A stretch of 64,000 bases of DNA from Polymorphobacter fuscus (GTDB taxonomy: Bacteria; Pseudomonadota; Alphaproteobacteria; Sphingomonadales; Sphingomonadaceae): positions 2,586,001-2,650,000 of the forward strand of contig NZ_JAATJI010000001.1 in the NCBI RefSeq assembly GCF_011927825.1, in the 5' to 3' direction. Below are positions 13,797 through 22,116 of the stretch, piece after piece. Each line of letters opens with the position of its first letter. Positions within the stretch are counted from its first letter, which is position 1. The position numbers and the translations under genes are program-made. The notes under the pieces were generated by a model. It worked only from the letters and a program-made list of their open reading frames with translations. It had not been told where the DNA came from and searched no databases.

Positions 13797-16118
13797 ATGA
13801 CCATGATGCCTGTCCGCGCCCTGCTGCTTGCCGGGGCCAGCCTGACCTTTGCCGCCTCTGCTGCCTTCGCCCAGACGCCTTCGCCCGCCGTTACCCAGAT
13901 TGCTGCGGCCGATGCGACCGACGATGGTGAAATCATCGTTTTCGGCCGCGGCCAGGTCCGCCAGGTCACCGAAGTCACCCAGATGGACATGCGCCAGACG
14001 GTGGCAGGGTCCAGCCCGTTCAAGGCGATCGAAAAGCTGCCGGGCGTCAATTTCCAGTCTGCCGATCCCTTCGGTGTCTATGAATGGTCGACGCGGATCA
14101 GCCTGCGCGGTTTCAACCAGAACCAGCTCGGCTTCACCCTCGATGGCGTGCCGCTCGGCGACATGAGCTATGGCAATGTCAACGGCCTTCATATCAGCCG
14201 TGCCATCATTTCGGACAATGTCGGCAGCGTCCGGGTCAGCCAGGGTGCCGGTGCGCTCGGCACTGCCAGCACCTCCAACCTCGGCGGCACGATCGAATTC
14301 AGCTCACGCGAACTGTCGCAGGACCTCGGCGTCGCCGGCAATTTCACTTATGGATCGAACGACACGATCCGCGGTTATGCCGCGATCGACAGCGGCGACA
14401 TCGGCGGCTTCCGCGCCGGCGTGTCCTACGCCTATCTCAACGCCAAGAAGTGGAAGGGCGTCGGCGAGCAGCGGTCCCACCAGGTCAATACCAAGGCGAC
14501 CTACGACTTCGCCGGCGGCGGCCGCATGACGGGCTTTGTCAACTTCACCGACCGCCGGGAAAATGACTATCAGGATCTCTCCCTGGGGATGATCAACCGC
14601 CTCGGCTATGATTGGGACAATATCTCGGGCGACTGGCCGCTGGCGCTGCGGATCGCACAGATCGCCGCCAATCGCGGCGATGTCGGCGGCGCCGTGCCGC
14701 GGCTGCCCAACACCGCCGGCACGGTTTATCCGGCACCTTTTGCAAGCGTCGATGACGCTTATTACGATGCCGGAGGCCTGCGCCGCGACTGGCTGGGCGG
14801 GCTGAAGCTGGAAGTGCCGCTGACCGACCGGCTGCGCGCCAATGTCCAGGGCTATTACCACAACAACAAGGGCCAGGGGTCGTGGTTCACGCCCTATCTC
14901 GCCAGCCCGTCGGGCAATGGCATTTCGCTGCGCACCACCGAATATCGCATCGAACGCGTCGGCTTCCTCGGCGACCTCGCCGCCGACATCGGGTCGAATG
15001 CGCTAAAACTGAGCCTGTGGTGGGAAAACAACGACTTCGACCAGGCGCGGCGGTTCTACAATGTCGCCGGTGCCACCACACCGAGCACGACGGCGCTGAC
15101 CTTCCAGTCGAACCCGTTCACATCGCAGTGGGACAATGCCTATAACACCGAAACCGTCCAATATGCGCTGCAGGACGACATCCGCCTGACCGATGCGCTG
15201 TCGATCACCGCCGGCTTCAAGGGCCAGAGCGTCAAGCTGCGGGCGCGCGAAAACATCGTCACCGGCGCCCTGGCGCTGGGCAATATCAAGTCGGAGGACT
15301 TTTTCCTGCCGCAGGCCGGTGTGCTCTACAAACTGGGCACCGGCGCCGGCGAAGTCTTTGCCAACTACACCGAAAACCAGCGCGCCTTCAACGCATCGGC
15401 GACGACCGGGCCGTTCGCGACCACCCAGGCCGGCTTTGCCGCGCTGCGCCCGAACCTGCGGCCGGAACGGTCGAAAACTGTCGAAGCTGGCTATCGCTTC
15501 GGCTTTGGCCCGGTGCGCGGTGTCATCGCAGGCTATTATGTCGATTTTTCGAACCGCATCCTCGGCACCCAGGCCGGCGCCGGCATTGTCGGCAACCCGG
15601 TCATTCTCGCCAACGTCGGGTCGGTGCGGTCGCTCGGCGTCGAAGCCGGGCTAACGTGGAAGGTCATCGATCCGATCACCGTCACCGCCAGCTATGCCTA
15701 TAATGACTCGACCTATCGCGACAATGTCGTCAACGCCGCCGGGGCGGTTACCCAGGCAATCAAGGGCAAGTTGGTCGTCGACTCGCCCCGCCATATCGGC
15801 AATGTCGAAATCGCCTTCGATCAGGATGGTTTCTATGCCCGTGCCAACGGCAATTTCATGTCGGAACGCTTCTTCACCTACTCGAACGACCGCTCGGTGC
15901 CGGGCCGTGCGCTGTTCGATGCCAAGGTCGGTTATCGCTTCGAAGGCGCCAGCGGCCTGCTCAACGGCTTCGGCATCGAAGGTTCGGTCACCAACCTGAC
16001 CGACAAGCGCTACGTCGCCACCATCGGCTCCAACGGATACGGGTTCAGCGGTGACAACCAGACGCTGCTGGCGGGCGCGCCGCGGCAATGGTTCGTGACG
16101 GTGCGCAAGGACTTCTGA
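13797..16118 (+). CDS. TonB-dependent outer-membrane receptor (773 aa)
   Basis: Outer-membrane active transporter powered by TonB. It has a signal peptide (MTMMPVRALLLAGASLTFAASAAFA), a TonB-box-like EIIVFGRG, a plug domain (FKAIEKLPGVNFQS, TRISLRGFNQNQLGFTLDGVPLG, GTIEFSS) and a beta-barrel ending in WFVTVRKDF with a terminal Phe. The substrate is not evident; the short plug and SRELSQDL/NVGSVRVSQG features resemble sphingomonad receptors for small organic ligands. The frame also allows a GTG start at 13788, but the ATG at 13797 gives a cleaner signal peptide. The following M24 peptidase starts 53 bases downstream, suggesting import and hydrolysis of a peptide-like ligand (inference). Confidence 0.92.
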   Translation: MTMMPVRALLLAGASLTFAASAAFAQTPSPAVTQIAAADATDDGEIIVFGRGQVRQVTEVTQMDMRQTVAGSSPFKAIEKLPGVNFQSADPFGVYEWSTRISLRGFNQNQLGFTLDGVPLGDMSYGNVNGLHISRAIISDNVGSVRVSQGAGALGTASTSNLGGTIEFSSRELSQDLGVAGNFTYGSNDTIRGYAAIDSGDIGGFRAGVSYAYLNAKKWKGVGEQRSHQVNTKATYDFAGGGRMTGFVNFTDRRENDYQDLSLGMINRLGYDWDNISGDWPLALRIAQIAANRGDVGGAVPRLPNTAGTVYPAPFASVDDAYYDAGGLRRDWLGGLKLEVPLTDRLRANVQGYYHNNKGQGSWFTPYLASPSGNGISLRTTEYRIERVGFLGDLAADIGSNALKLSLWWENNDFDQARRFYNVAGATTPSTTALTFQSNPFTSQWDNAYNTETVQYALQDDIRLTDALSITAGFKGQSVKLRARENIVTGALALGNIKSEDFFLPQAGVLYKLGTGAGEVFANYTENQRAFNASATTGPFATTQAGFAALRPNLRPERSKTVEAGYRFGFGPVRGVIAGYYVDFSNRILGTQAGAGIVGNPVILANVGSVRSLGVEAGLTWKVIDPITVTASYAYNDSTYRDNVVNAAGAVTQAIKGKLVVDSPRHIGNVEIAFDQDGFYARANGNFMSERFFTYSNDRSVPGRALFDAKVGYRFEGASGLLNGFGIEGSVTNLTDKRYVATIGSNGYGFSGDNQTLLAGAPRQWFVTVRKDF

Positions 16119-16171
16119 AACCGGCGGCCGTCCGTCTTGCATTCGCCTGCGGCTCTGCGAAAGTCGCAGGC

Positions 16172-17446
16172 ATGATGCCAATGTCCTTCGATCGCCGGCG
16201 CTTCGGCGCTGCTGCCCTCACTCTCGGCGCCGTCGCCGCCCTGCCGCGCGCCGCCTGGGCGGCGACGGCCGGCGCGATCGATACCGCCGGCCTGATGCCG
16301 ATGACCGACGACGTCAAACTGATTGACGCCGCCGAAAGGGCGGGCCGCCTCGCGCGGGCGCAGGAATTGATGGCGAAGGCGGGCATCGCCGCAATCGTCC
16401 TCGAACCCGGCGCTTCGCTCGATTATTTCACCGGCGTCCAGTGGTGGCGCAGCGAGCGGCTGACCGCCGCCGTCATCCCGGCGCGCGGCGAAGCGATCGT
16501 CATCACGCCGTTCTTCGAAGAACCCTCCGTCCGCCAGAGCCTGGGGATCCCCGCCAGCGTCCGGGTGTGGCAGGAGGATGAGGATCCGCTGGCGCTTCTC
16601 GCCGGCGCGCTGAAGGACCGCGGCGCCGGGTCGGGCCGCATCGGCATCGAGGAAACGGTGCGCTTCTTTGCCAGCGACGGCCTGGCGCAACGCCTGCCCG
16701 GCGCACGGCTGGTGTCCGCGAACCCCATCGTGCGGGGCTGCCGGATGATCAAGACGCCGGCAGAAATCGCGCTGATGCAGGCCGCCAATGACGTGACGAC
16801 TGCGGCGTTCCGCTGGACCTGGCCGCGCATCCGCGAAGGCATGACGCCTGGCGAGATCGCAGCGCATGTCAATGCGGCGACGACGGTGCTGGGCGGGACG
16901 CCAACCGGCGCGCTCGTCTTGCTCGGCGAGGCATCGGCCTATCCGCACGGTTCGCGCAAGCCCCAGGCGGTGCGCGAAGGCGAGGTCGTGCTGCTCGATT
17001 GCGGCTGTTCGGTCGGCGGTTATGCCTCGGACATCTCGCGCAGCTTCGTGCTTGGCAAGGCGCCCGATGCGGTGCGGCGGGTGTGGGACATTGTCGCGCA
17101 GGGCCAGCAGGTGGCGCGCGGCGCAGCACGCATCGGGGCGCCGGCGGGCAGCATCGACGATGCGGTGCGGCGTTTTTACCAGGCCAAGGGCTTTGGCCCG
17201 GGTTACCAATTGCCGGGCCTGTCGCATCGCACCGGCCATGGCATCGGCATGGACGGGCATGAACCGGTCAACCTCGTCCATGGCGAAGCGACGCCGCTGG
17301 CGCCGGGCATGTGCTTTTCGAACGAGCCCGGCCTGTATCTGCCGGGCCAGTTCGGGGTGCGGCTGGAGGATTGTTTCCACATGACTGCGGCCGGTCCGGA
17401 ATGGTTCAGCGTGCCGCCGACGAGCCTCGACAAGCCGTTCGGCTGA
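16172..17446 (+). CDS. Tat-exported M24 family metallopeptidase (Xaa-Pro aminopeptidase-like)
   Basis: Probable periplasmic aminopeptidase P/prolidase-type enzyme. After a twin-arginine leader (FDRRRFGAAALTLGAVAALPRAAWA), a creatinase-like N-terminal domain leads into the catalytic pita-bread fold. All five usual metal ligands are visible: the two Asp of LLDCGCSVGGYASDISRSF, His of GHGIGMDGHE, Glu of FSNEPGLYL and Glu of GVRLEDCF. The start is taken at 16172, and ATG 16181 is an equal alternative. It is close behind the receptor gene and probably in the same operon. It is 424 residues long, normal for the family. The specific substrate is unknown. Confidence 0.9.
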   Translation: MMPMSFDRRRFGAAALTLGAVAALPRAAWAATAGAIDTAGLMPMTDDVKLIDAAERAGRLARAQELMAKAGIAAIVLEPGASLDYFTGVQWWRSERLTAAVIPARGEAIVITPFFEEPSVRQSLGIPASVRVWQEDEDPLALLAGALKDRGAGSGRIGIEETVRFFASDGLAQRLPGARLVSANPIVRGCRMIKTPAEIALMQAANDVTTAAFRWTWPRIREGMTPGEIAAHVNAATTVLGGTPTGALVLLGEASAYPHGSRKPQAVREGEVVLLDCGCSVGGYASDISRSFVLGKAPDAVRRVWDIVAQGQQVARGAARIGAPAGSIDDAVRRFYQAKGFGPGYQLPGLSHRTGHGIGMDGHEPVNLVHGEATPLAPGMCFSNEPGLYLPGQFGVRLEDCFHMTAAGPEWFSVPPTSLDKPFG

Positions 17447-17468
17447 CGTGCCGCTTGCGGGCGGGAAG

Positions 17469-17486
17469 TGTCATGCTAGATGGACA
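17469..17486 (+). promoter_or_regulatory. Candidate PpsR/CrtJ site before bchI
   Basis: The 18-mer TGTCATGCTAGATGGACA fits TGT-N12-ACA exactly, the recognition pattern of the PpsR/CrtJ repressor of photosynthesis genes. Its half-sites (TGTCA-N8-GGACA) are the same as those of the crtD-crtF site read on the minus strand. It ends three bases before the bchI ATG, so a bound repressor would cover the translation start region. A chance match to this pattern alone is not rare (about 1 in 4,096 positions); the place and shared half-sites are what support it. Confidence 0.55.
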
Positions 17487-17489
17487 GTC

Positions 17490-18506
17490 ATGAAAGCCCC
17501 GTTCCCGTTTTCGGCCATCGTCGGCCAGTCCGAAATGAAGCAGGCGCTGCTGATGGCGGCGGTCGAACCGCGGTTGGGCGGTGTCATGGTGTTCGGCGAT
17601 CGCGGCACCGGCAAGTCGACGGCGGTGCGGGCGCTGGCGGCGTTGCTGCCGCCGATGACGATCGTTGCCGGGTGCCGCTATGGCTGCGCTCCCGGCGATC
17701 CGGCGCCGTGCCCCGATGATTGCCGGGCGCGTGCCGGCAAGGCCGTCGCCGAAGTGCCGGTGCCGTTCATCGATCTGCCGCTCGGCGCCACCGAGGACCG
17801 AGTGGTCGGCAGCCTCGACCTGGAACGCGCGCTCGCGACCGGCGAGAAGCGGTTCGAGCCGGGCCTGCTCGCCAAGGCCAACCGCGGCTTTCTCTATATC
17901 GACGAAATCAACCTGCTCGAGGATCATCTGGTCGACCTGTTGCTCGATGTGGCGGTGTCGGGGCAGAACCTGGTCGAGCGCGAGGGGCTGAGCATCCGCC
18001 ACGCGGCGCGCTTCATCCTCGTCGGATCGGGCAATCCGGAGGAAGGCGAACTGCGGCCGCAACTGCTCGACCGCTTCGGGCTGTCGGTCGATGTGCGAAC
18101 GCCGACGGAACTTGCCGACCGGATCGAGATCGTCAAGCGCTGCGACCGCTTCGACCGCGACCCGCAAGGTTTTGCTGCGACCTATGCGGCCGAAGAAGCC
18201 GCGACGCTGGCGCGCATCGCGGCGGCGCGCAAGCGCCTGCCCAAGGTCGAGGTCGCCGATGCCATGCTCGAGCTTGGCAGCCGGCTGTGCCAGGCGGTCG
18301 GCGCCGATGGGCTGCGCGGGGAACTGACGCTGCTGCGTGCCGCGCGCGCGGCTGCGGCGCTGGCGGGCAAGAAGGCCGTGACGGCGCACCATGTCGGGGA
18401 GGTCGCGACGCTGGCGCTGCGCCACCGGCTGCGCCGCAATGTCACCGACGATGTCGGATCGACGGTCCGCATCACCCGCGCCGTCGCCGAGCTGATCGCG
18501 GCATGA
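17490..18506 (+). CDS. bchI: Magnesium chelatase AAA+ ATPase subunit I
   Basis: ATPase ring subunit of Mg-chelatase; with BchD it drives Mg2+ insertion by BchH. The 338-residue protein starts with PFSAIVGQ as usual and has Walker A GDRGTGKST (residues 36-44), Walker B GFLYIDEINLL (about 132-142), and the sensor/arginine finger region VGSGNPEEGELRPQLLDRFGL. The ATG at 17490 agrees with family start points; the frame is open further upstream but without homology. It overlaps bchD by ATGA. It lies 5.6 kb from the hemA end of the first block, separated by the receptor and peptidase genes. Confidence 0.97.
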   Translation: MKAPFPFSAIVGQSEMKQALLMAAVEPRLGGVMVFGDRGTGKSTAVRALAALLPPMTIVAGCRYGCAPGDPAPCPDDCRARAGKAVAEVPVPFIDLPLGATEDRVVGSLDLERALATGEKRFEPGLLAKANRGFLYIDEINLLEDHLVDLLLDVAVSGQNLVEREGLSIRHAARFILVGSGNPEEGELRPQLLDRFGLSVDVRTPTELADRIEIVKRCDRFDRDPQGFAATYAAEEAATLARIAAARKRLPKVEVADAMLELGSRLCQAVGADGLRGELTLLRAARAAAALAGKKAVTAHHVGEVATLALRHRLRRNVTDDVGSTVRITRAVAELIAA

Positions 18507-20245
18507 GCCGAGTGGCGGCGATGTTGGCGCCGCCCGACGCACCGGAGATCGATGCGGCGAGTGCCGAGCGCTGGGCGCTGGCGCTACGGGTGGTCGCGGT
18601 GCTGGCCGGGAACCCGGCGGGCGTCGGCGGGGTGCTTTTGCGGGCGCGGCCGGGGCCGGTGCGGGACCTTTGGGGGGCAGCGCTGGGGCAGGTGGCGCAT
18701 GTCCGCCGCCTGCCGGCAAGCGCCGATGGCGAAGCGCTCGACGGTGGCCTCGATCTGACCGCGACGCTGGCCGCCGGGCGGCCGGTGACCCGGCGCGGGC
18801 TGCTGGCGGAACTGGGTGATGGCCCGGGCGTCGGCGTGCTGCTGGTGCCGATGGCCGAGCGGCTGGCACCGGCGCTGGCGGCCCGGCTGGCGAGCGCCCT
18901 GGACGACGATGGCCCGCTGCTGGTGCTGTTCGATGAATCGCTGGACGATGGCGAGGACCGGGTGTCACCGGCGCTGGCCGACCGGCTCGCCATCCATCTC
19001 GACCTGTCGCGGGTGCGGCTGCCGATGGCGGCGCTGCTGTCGGGGGCGGCGATCCCGTCACCGGCTCCGGCGCCCGTCGGCGACCCAACGCCGGTCGACG
19101 ATGCGGTGACGGCGCTGGCGACGGCGGCGGTGCAGCTCGGCATCGCGTCGATCCGCGCACCGATCCAGGCGCAGCGCGTCGCCCATGCACTGGCGCGCAT
19201 CGATGGCCGCAGCGCCATCGCCAACCCCGATCTGGAAGGCGCAGCGGCGCTGGTGCTCGGCCCGCGGGCGCGGCAGGTGCCGCAGCCTGACGAGCCCGAG
19301 ACCGCCGAGTCCGAACCTCCGCCCGAGCCACCGCCGCCGTCCGACAACAACGACGCGGGCGACGAATCCGAAAACGAAAGCCCGCAGGATTTGACCGACA
19401 TGGTCGTCGAGGCTGCCGAAACCGCGCTGCCGCCGGGCCTGCTCGATGCGCTTGCCAATGGCATCGCCTTCAAGGCGCCGGCAGGGGGCAGCAGCGGCGC
19501 CAAGCTGCGCACACTGACCAGCGGCCGCCCTGCCGGGGTGCGTGCCGGGGCGCCGGGCCGCGGGGCGCGGCTGGCGCTCATCGAAACCATCAAGGCGGCG
19601 GCACCGTGGCAGAAACTGCGCGGGGCGCGTGACGACGGCCGGCTGTCGATCCGCCATGACGACCTGCGTATCCGGCGCTATGTCGCCCGCGCCCAATCGA
19701 CGACGGTCTTTGCAGTCGATGCCTCGGGGTCGGCTGCCTTTGCCCGGCTGTCCGAAGCCAAGGGCGCCATCGAGCTGTTGCTGGCCCAGGCCTATGTGAA
19801 GCGCGCCGAAGTGGCGCTGGTGGCCTTTCGCGGCCAGGACGCCGCCGTCACCCTGCCGCCGACGCGCAGCCTGGCACGAGCCAAGAAGGAACTCGCGGCG
19901 CTGGCGGGGGGCGGCGGCACGCCCATCGCCGCCGGGCTCGACCTCGCCCGTTGGGTGGCGGAGGCCGAGCGGGCGCGCGGGCGCACGCCGTTGATCGTGA
20001 TCCTGACCGATGGCCGTGCCAATGTCGGTGGCGACGCGACGCGCAGTCCGCACGAGGCGGCGCTGGCGAGCGCGCGGGCGCTCGGCGCCACCGGCATCGC
20101 CAGCGTCTTCATCGATTGCAGCGCGCGGCCCCGCCCCGAAGGCGCGGCGCTGGCGGCGGCGCTGGGCGCGCGCTTCGTCGCGCTGCCGCGCCTCGACGCC
20201 AAGGCAGTGGTCGCCGCCGTCAATTCAGCGACGGTGCGCGGCTGA
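18503..20245 (+). CDS. bchD: Magnesium chelatase subunit D
   Basis: Scaffold subunit that pairs with the BchI ring and contacts BchH through an integrin I domain. The 580-residue protein has a degenerate AAA+ N-terminal half, an acidic proline-rich linker (about residues 258-300, PPPEPPPPSDNNDAGDESE), and a C-terminal von Willebrand A domain with MIDAS motif DASGS starting at D406 and the later TDGRAN. The ATG at 18503 overlaps bchI (ATGA). Its stop overlaps the ATG of bchO by one base (TGATG). Length and domain order are normal. Confidence 0.96.
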   Translation: MSRVAAMLAPPDAPEIDAASAERWALALRVVAVLAGNPAGVGGVLLRARPGPVRDLWGAALGQVAHVRRLPASADGEALDGGLDLTATLAAGRPVTRRGLLAELGDGPGVGVLLVPMAERLAPALAARLASALDDDGPLLVLFDESLDDGEDRVSPALADRLAIHLDLSRVRLPMAALLSGAAIPSPAPAPVGDPTPVDDAVTALATAAVQLGIASIRAPIQAQRVAHALARIDGRSAIANPDLEGAAALVLGPRARQVPQPDEPETAESEPPPEPPPPSDNNDAGDESENESPQDLTDMVVEAAETALPPGLLDALANGIAFKAPAGGSSGAKLRTLTSGRPAGVRAGAPGRGARLALIETIKAAAPWQKLRGARDDGRLSIRHDDLRIRRYVARAQSTTVFAVDASGSAAFARLSEAKGAIELLLAQAYVKRAEVALVAFRGQDAAVTLPPTRSLARAKKELAALAGGGGTPIAAGLDLARWVAEAERARGRTPLIVILTDGRANVGGDATRSPHEAALASARALGATGIASVFIDCSARPRPEGAALAAALGARFVALPRLDAKAVVAAVNSATVRG

Positions 20246-21135
20246 TGGCAGCGCCGCGCTGGGACCGGGAAGGCCGTGACTGGCCGAACGCTGCCGCAAG
20301 CCGCTTCGTCGTGGCCGGCGGCCTGAAATGGCATGTCCAGGTCATGGGGCAGGGGCCGGTCGTGCTGTTGCTCCACGGTACCGGTGCTGCCACGCACAGC
20401 TGGCGCGACCTGATGCCGTTGCTGGCGGAACGCTTCACCGTCGTGGCGCCCGATCTGCCCGGCCATGGCTTTACTTCGGCGATCGGGCGGGCATCGCCGG
20501 TGAATGTCGCGACGGCGCTGGCGGCGCTGGTCGACACGCTGGGGCTGCCGCCGGTGCTGACCGTCGGCCACAGCGCCGGTGCCGCGATCGCGCTGACCAT
20601 GGCCGACAAGGGGCTGGCACGGCCGCGGGCGGTCGTGTCGCTCGGCGGGGCACTGCTGCCGTTCCCCGGCATGGCCGGAAAGCTGTTCCCGACCATGGCG
20701 CGGGTGATGTTCGTCAATCCGCTGACGCCCGAGCTCTTTGCCATGCGCACGCGGCGGCCGGGGGAGGTCGCGTCCTTCCTGAAGCGTTCGACGGGGTCGG
20801 TGATCGATGCCCATGGCGTCGCGCTGTACGAGCGGTTGTTGCGCACCTCGGGGCATCTCGGCGGCGCGCTGGCGCTGATGGCAAATTGGGACCTGCATCC
20901 GCTCGAAGCGGCGCTGCCGCGCATCGCCCTGCCGGTGCTGCTCCTCCACGGCGCCCGCGATACGACGATTCCGCCTGCGACCTCGCGCACGGTAGCGGGC
21001 CGGCTGCCCGATGGCCGGTTGAATATCCTGCCCGACCTTGGCCATCTGGCGCATGAGGAAGCCCCGGCGCAGCACGCGGCGCTGATCGTCGACTTCGCCG
21101 TGGCGTGCGGGTTGCTGGCAACGGCCAAACGCTGA
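20245..21135 (+). CDS. bchO: BchO, alpha/beta hydrolase of the Mg-chelatase operon
   Basis: Alpha/beta-fold protein found with bchI-bchD; it is proposed to help Mg-chelatase, but its chemistry is unsettled. The 296-residue sequence shows the oxyanion motif LLLHGTGAATHSW, the nucleophile elbow GHSAGAA with S110, and a late Asp/His pair (HGARDTTIPP and LPDLGHLAHEE). The start overlaps the bchD stop (TGATG). It is the last gene of this photosynthesis sub-block; Ku follows 75 bases later. Confidence 0.93.
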   Translation: MAAPRWDREGRDWPNAAASRFVVAGGLKWHVQVMGQGPVVLLLHGTGAATHSWRDLMPLLAERFTVVAPDLPGHGFTSAIGRASPVNVATALAALVDTLGLPPVLTVGHSAGAAIALTMADKGLARPRAVVSLGGALLPFPGMAGKLFPTMARVMFVNPLTPELFAMRTRRPGEVASFLKRSTGSVIDAHGVALYERLLRTSGHLGGALALMANWDLHPLEAALPRIALPVLLLHGARDTTIPPATSRTVAGRLPDGRLNILPDLGHLAHEEAPAQHAALIVDFAVACGLLATAKR

Positions 21136-21210
21136 CGCCTGCACGGCGTCGCGCGCGGAACGAATCGCTGCCATAAGCATTTGACGTCCGACCCGATCAA
21201 AGGACCGCCG

Positions 21211-22116
21211 ATGCCTGCACGTGCCTATTGGACCGGCCAGCTTCGCCTGGCGCTTGTCTCGATCCCGGTGGAAATCTATTCGGCGACGCGCAGCACCGCC
21301 GGAATCGCGCTCAACCAGATTCACAAGCCGAGCGGCAAGCGCATCAAGCTGGAAAAGACCGTCCCCGGCATCGGCGAGGTCGAGGCCGAGGACATTGTCA
21401 AAGGGTATGAGATCGAAAAGGGCGAATATGTCCTGCTCAGCGATGCCGAGCTCGACGAGGTCAAGCTGGAAAGCCGCCAGACTTTCGAGCTGGTGCAGTT
21501 CGTCGATTCGAGCGAGATCGACGCGATCTATTTCGAAAAGCCCTATTATGTCGTCCCCAAGGACACGCTGGCGGAGGAAGCCTTTGGTGTCATCCGCGAT
21601 GCCCTGAAGGCCGCCAAGAAGGTCGGGCTCGGCCAGCTGGCGATGCGCGGTCACGAGCATTTGTGCAGCCTCAAGCCCTGCGGGCGCGGCATGATCATGG
21701 AAACGCTGCGCTATGCCGATGAAGTCAACAAGGCGCAGCAGTTCTTCCGCGACATTCCGGACGGCAAGCCGCCCGAGGAACTGCTCGAACTGGCGACGGC
21801 GCTGATCGAGAAGCGGACGGCGGCGTTCGATCCCGCCAAGTTCCACGACCGCTATGACGAAGCCTTGCGGGCGCTGATCGACAGCAAGCGCGGCAAGAAG
21901 CCGGCCCCGGCCGACGCGCCGTCGGTCAAGCCGTCCAATGTCATCGACCTCATGGCAGCGCTGAAGGAGTCGATCGAGAAGGGCGGCAAGACGGCAGCAA
22001 AGGGCGCGCCCGCCAAGGCAGCGGCAAAGCCCGCCAAGGCCGCCGCCAAGACGCCGGCGAAGGCTGAACCCAAGGCCGCATCCGGCGCCGCGCCCAAGGC
22101 GAAAAAACGCGCATGA
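21211..22116 (+). CDS. ku: Non-homologous end-joining protein Ku
   Basis: DNA-end-binding homodimer of bacterial NHEJ that recruits LigD to double-strand breaks. The 301-residue protein begins PARAYWTGQLRLALVSIPVEIYSATRS, the standard bacterial Ku start, and keeps the core KPCGRGMIMETLRYADEV. The C terminus (about residues 255-301) is a lysine/alanine/proline-rich tail, as often seen in Ku proteins that contact DNA. AAAGGACC precedes the ATG. A TTG further upstream in frame is less likely. It overlaps ligD by ATGA, forming the usual two-gene NHEJ operon. Confidence 0.95.
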   Translation: MPARAYWTGQLRLALVSIPVEIYSATRSTAGIALNQIHKPSGKRIKLEKTVPGIGEVEAEDIVKGYEIEKGEYVLLSDAELDEVKLESRQTFELVQFVDSSEIDAIYFEKPYYVVPKDTLAEEAFGVIRDALKAAKKVGLGQLAMRGHEHLCSLKPCGRGMIMETLRYADEVNKAQQFFRDIPDGKPPEELLELATALIEKRTAAFDPAKFHDRYDEALRALIDSKRGKKPAPADAPSVKPSNVIDLMAALKESIEKGGKTAAKGAPAKAAAKPAKAAAKTPAKAEPKAASGAAPKAKKRA

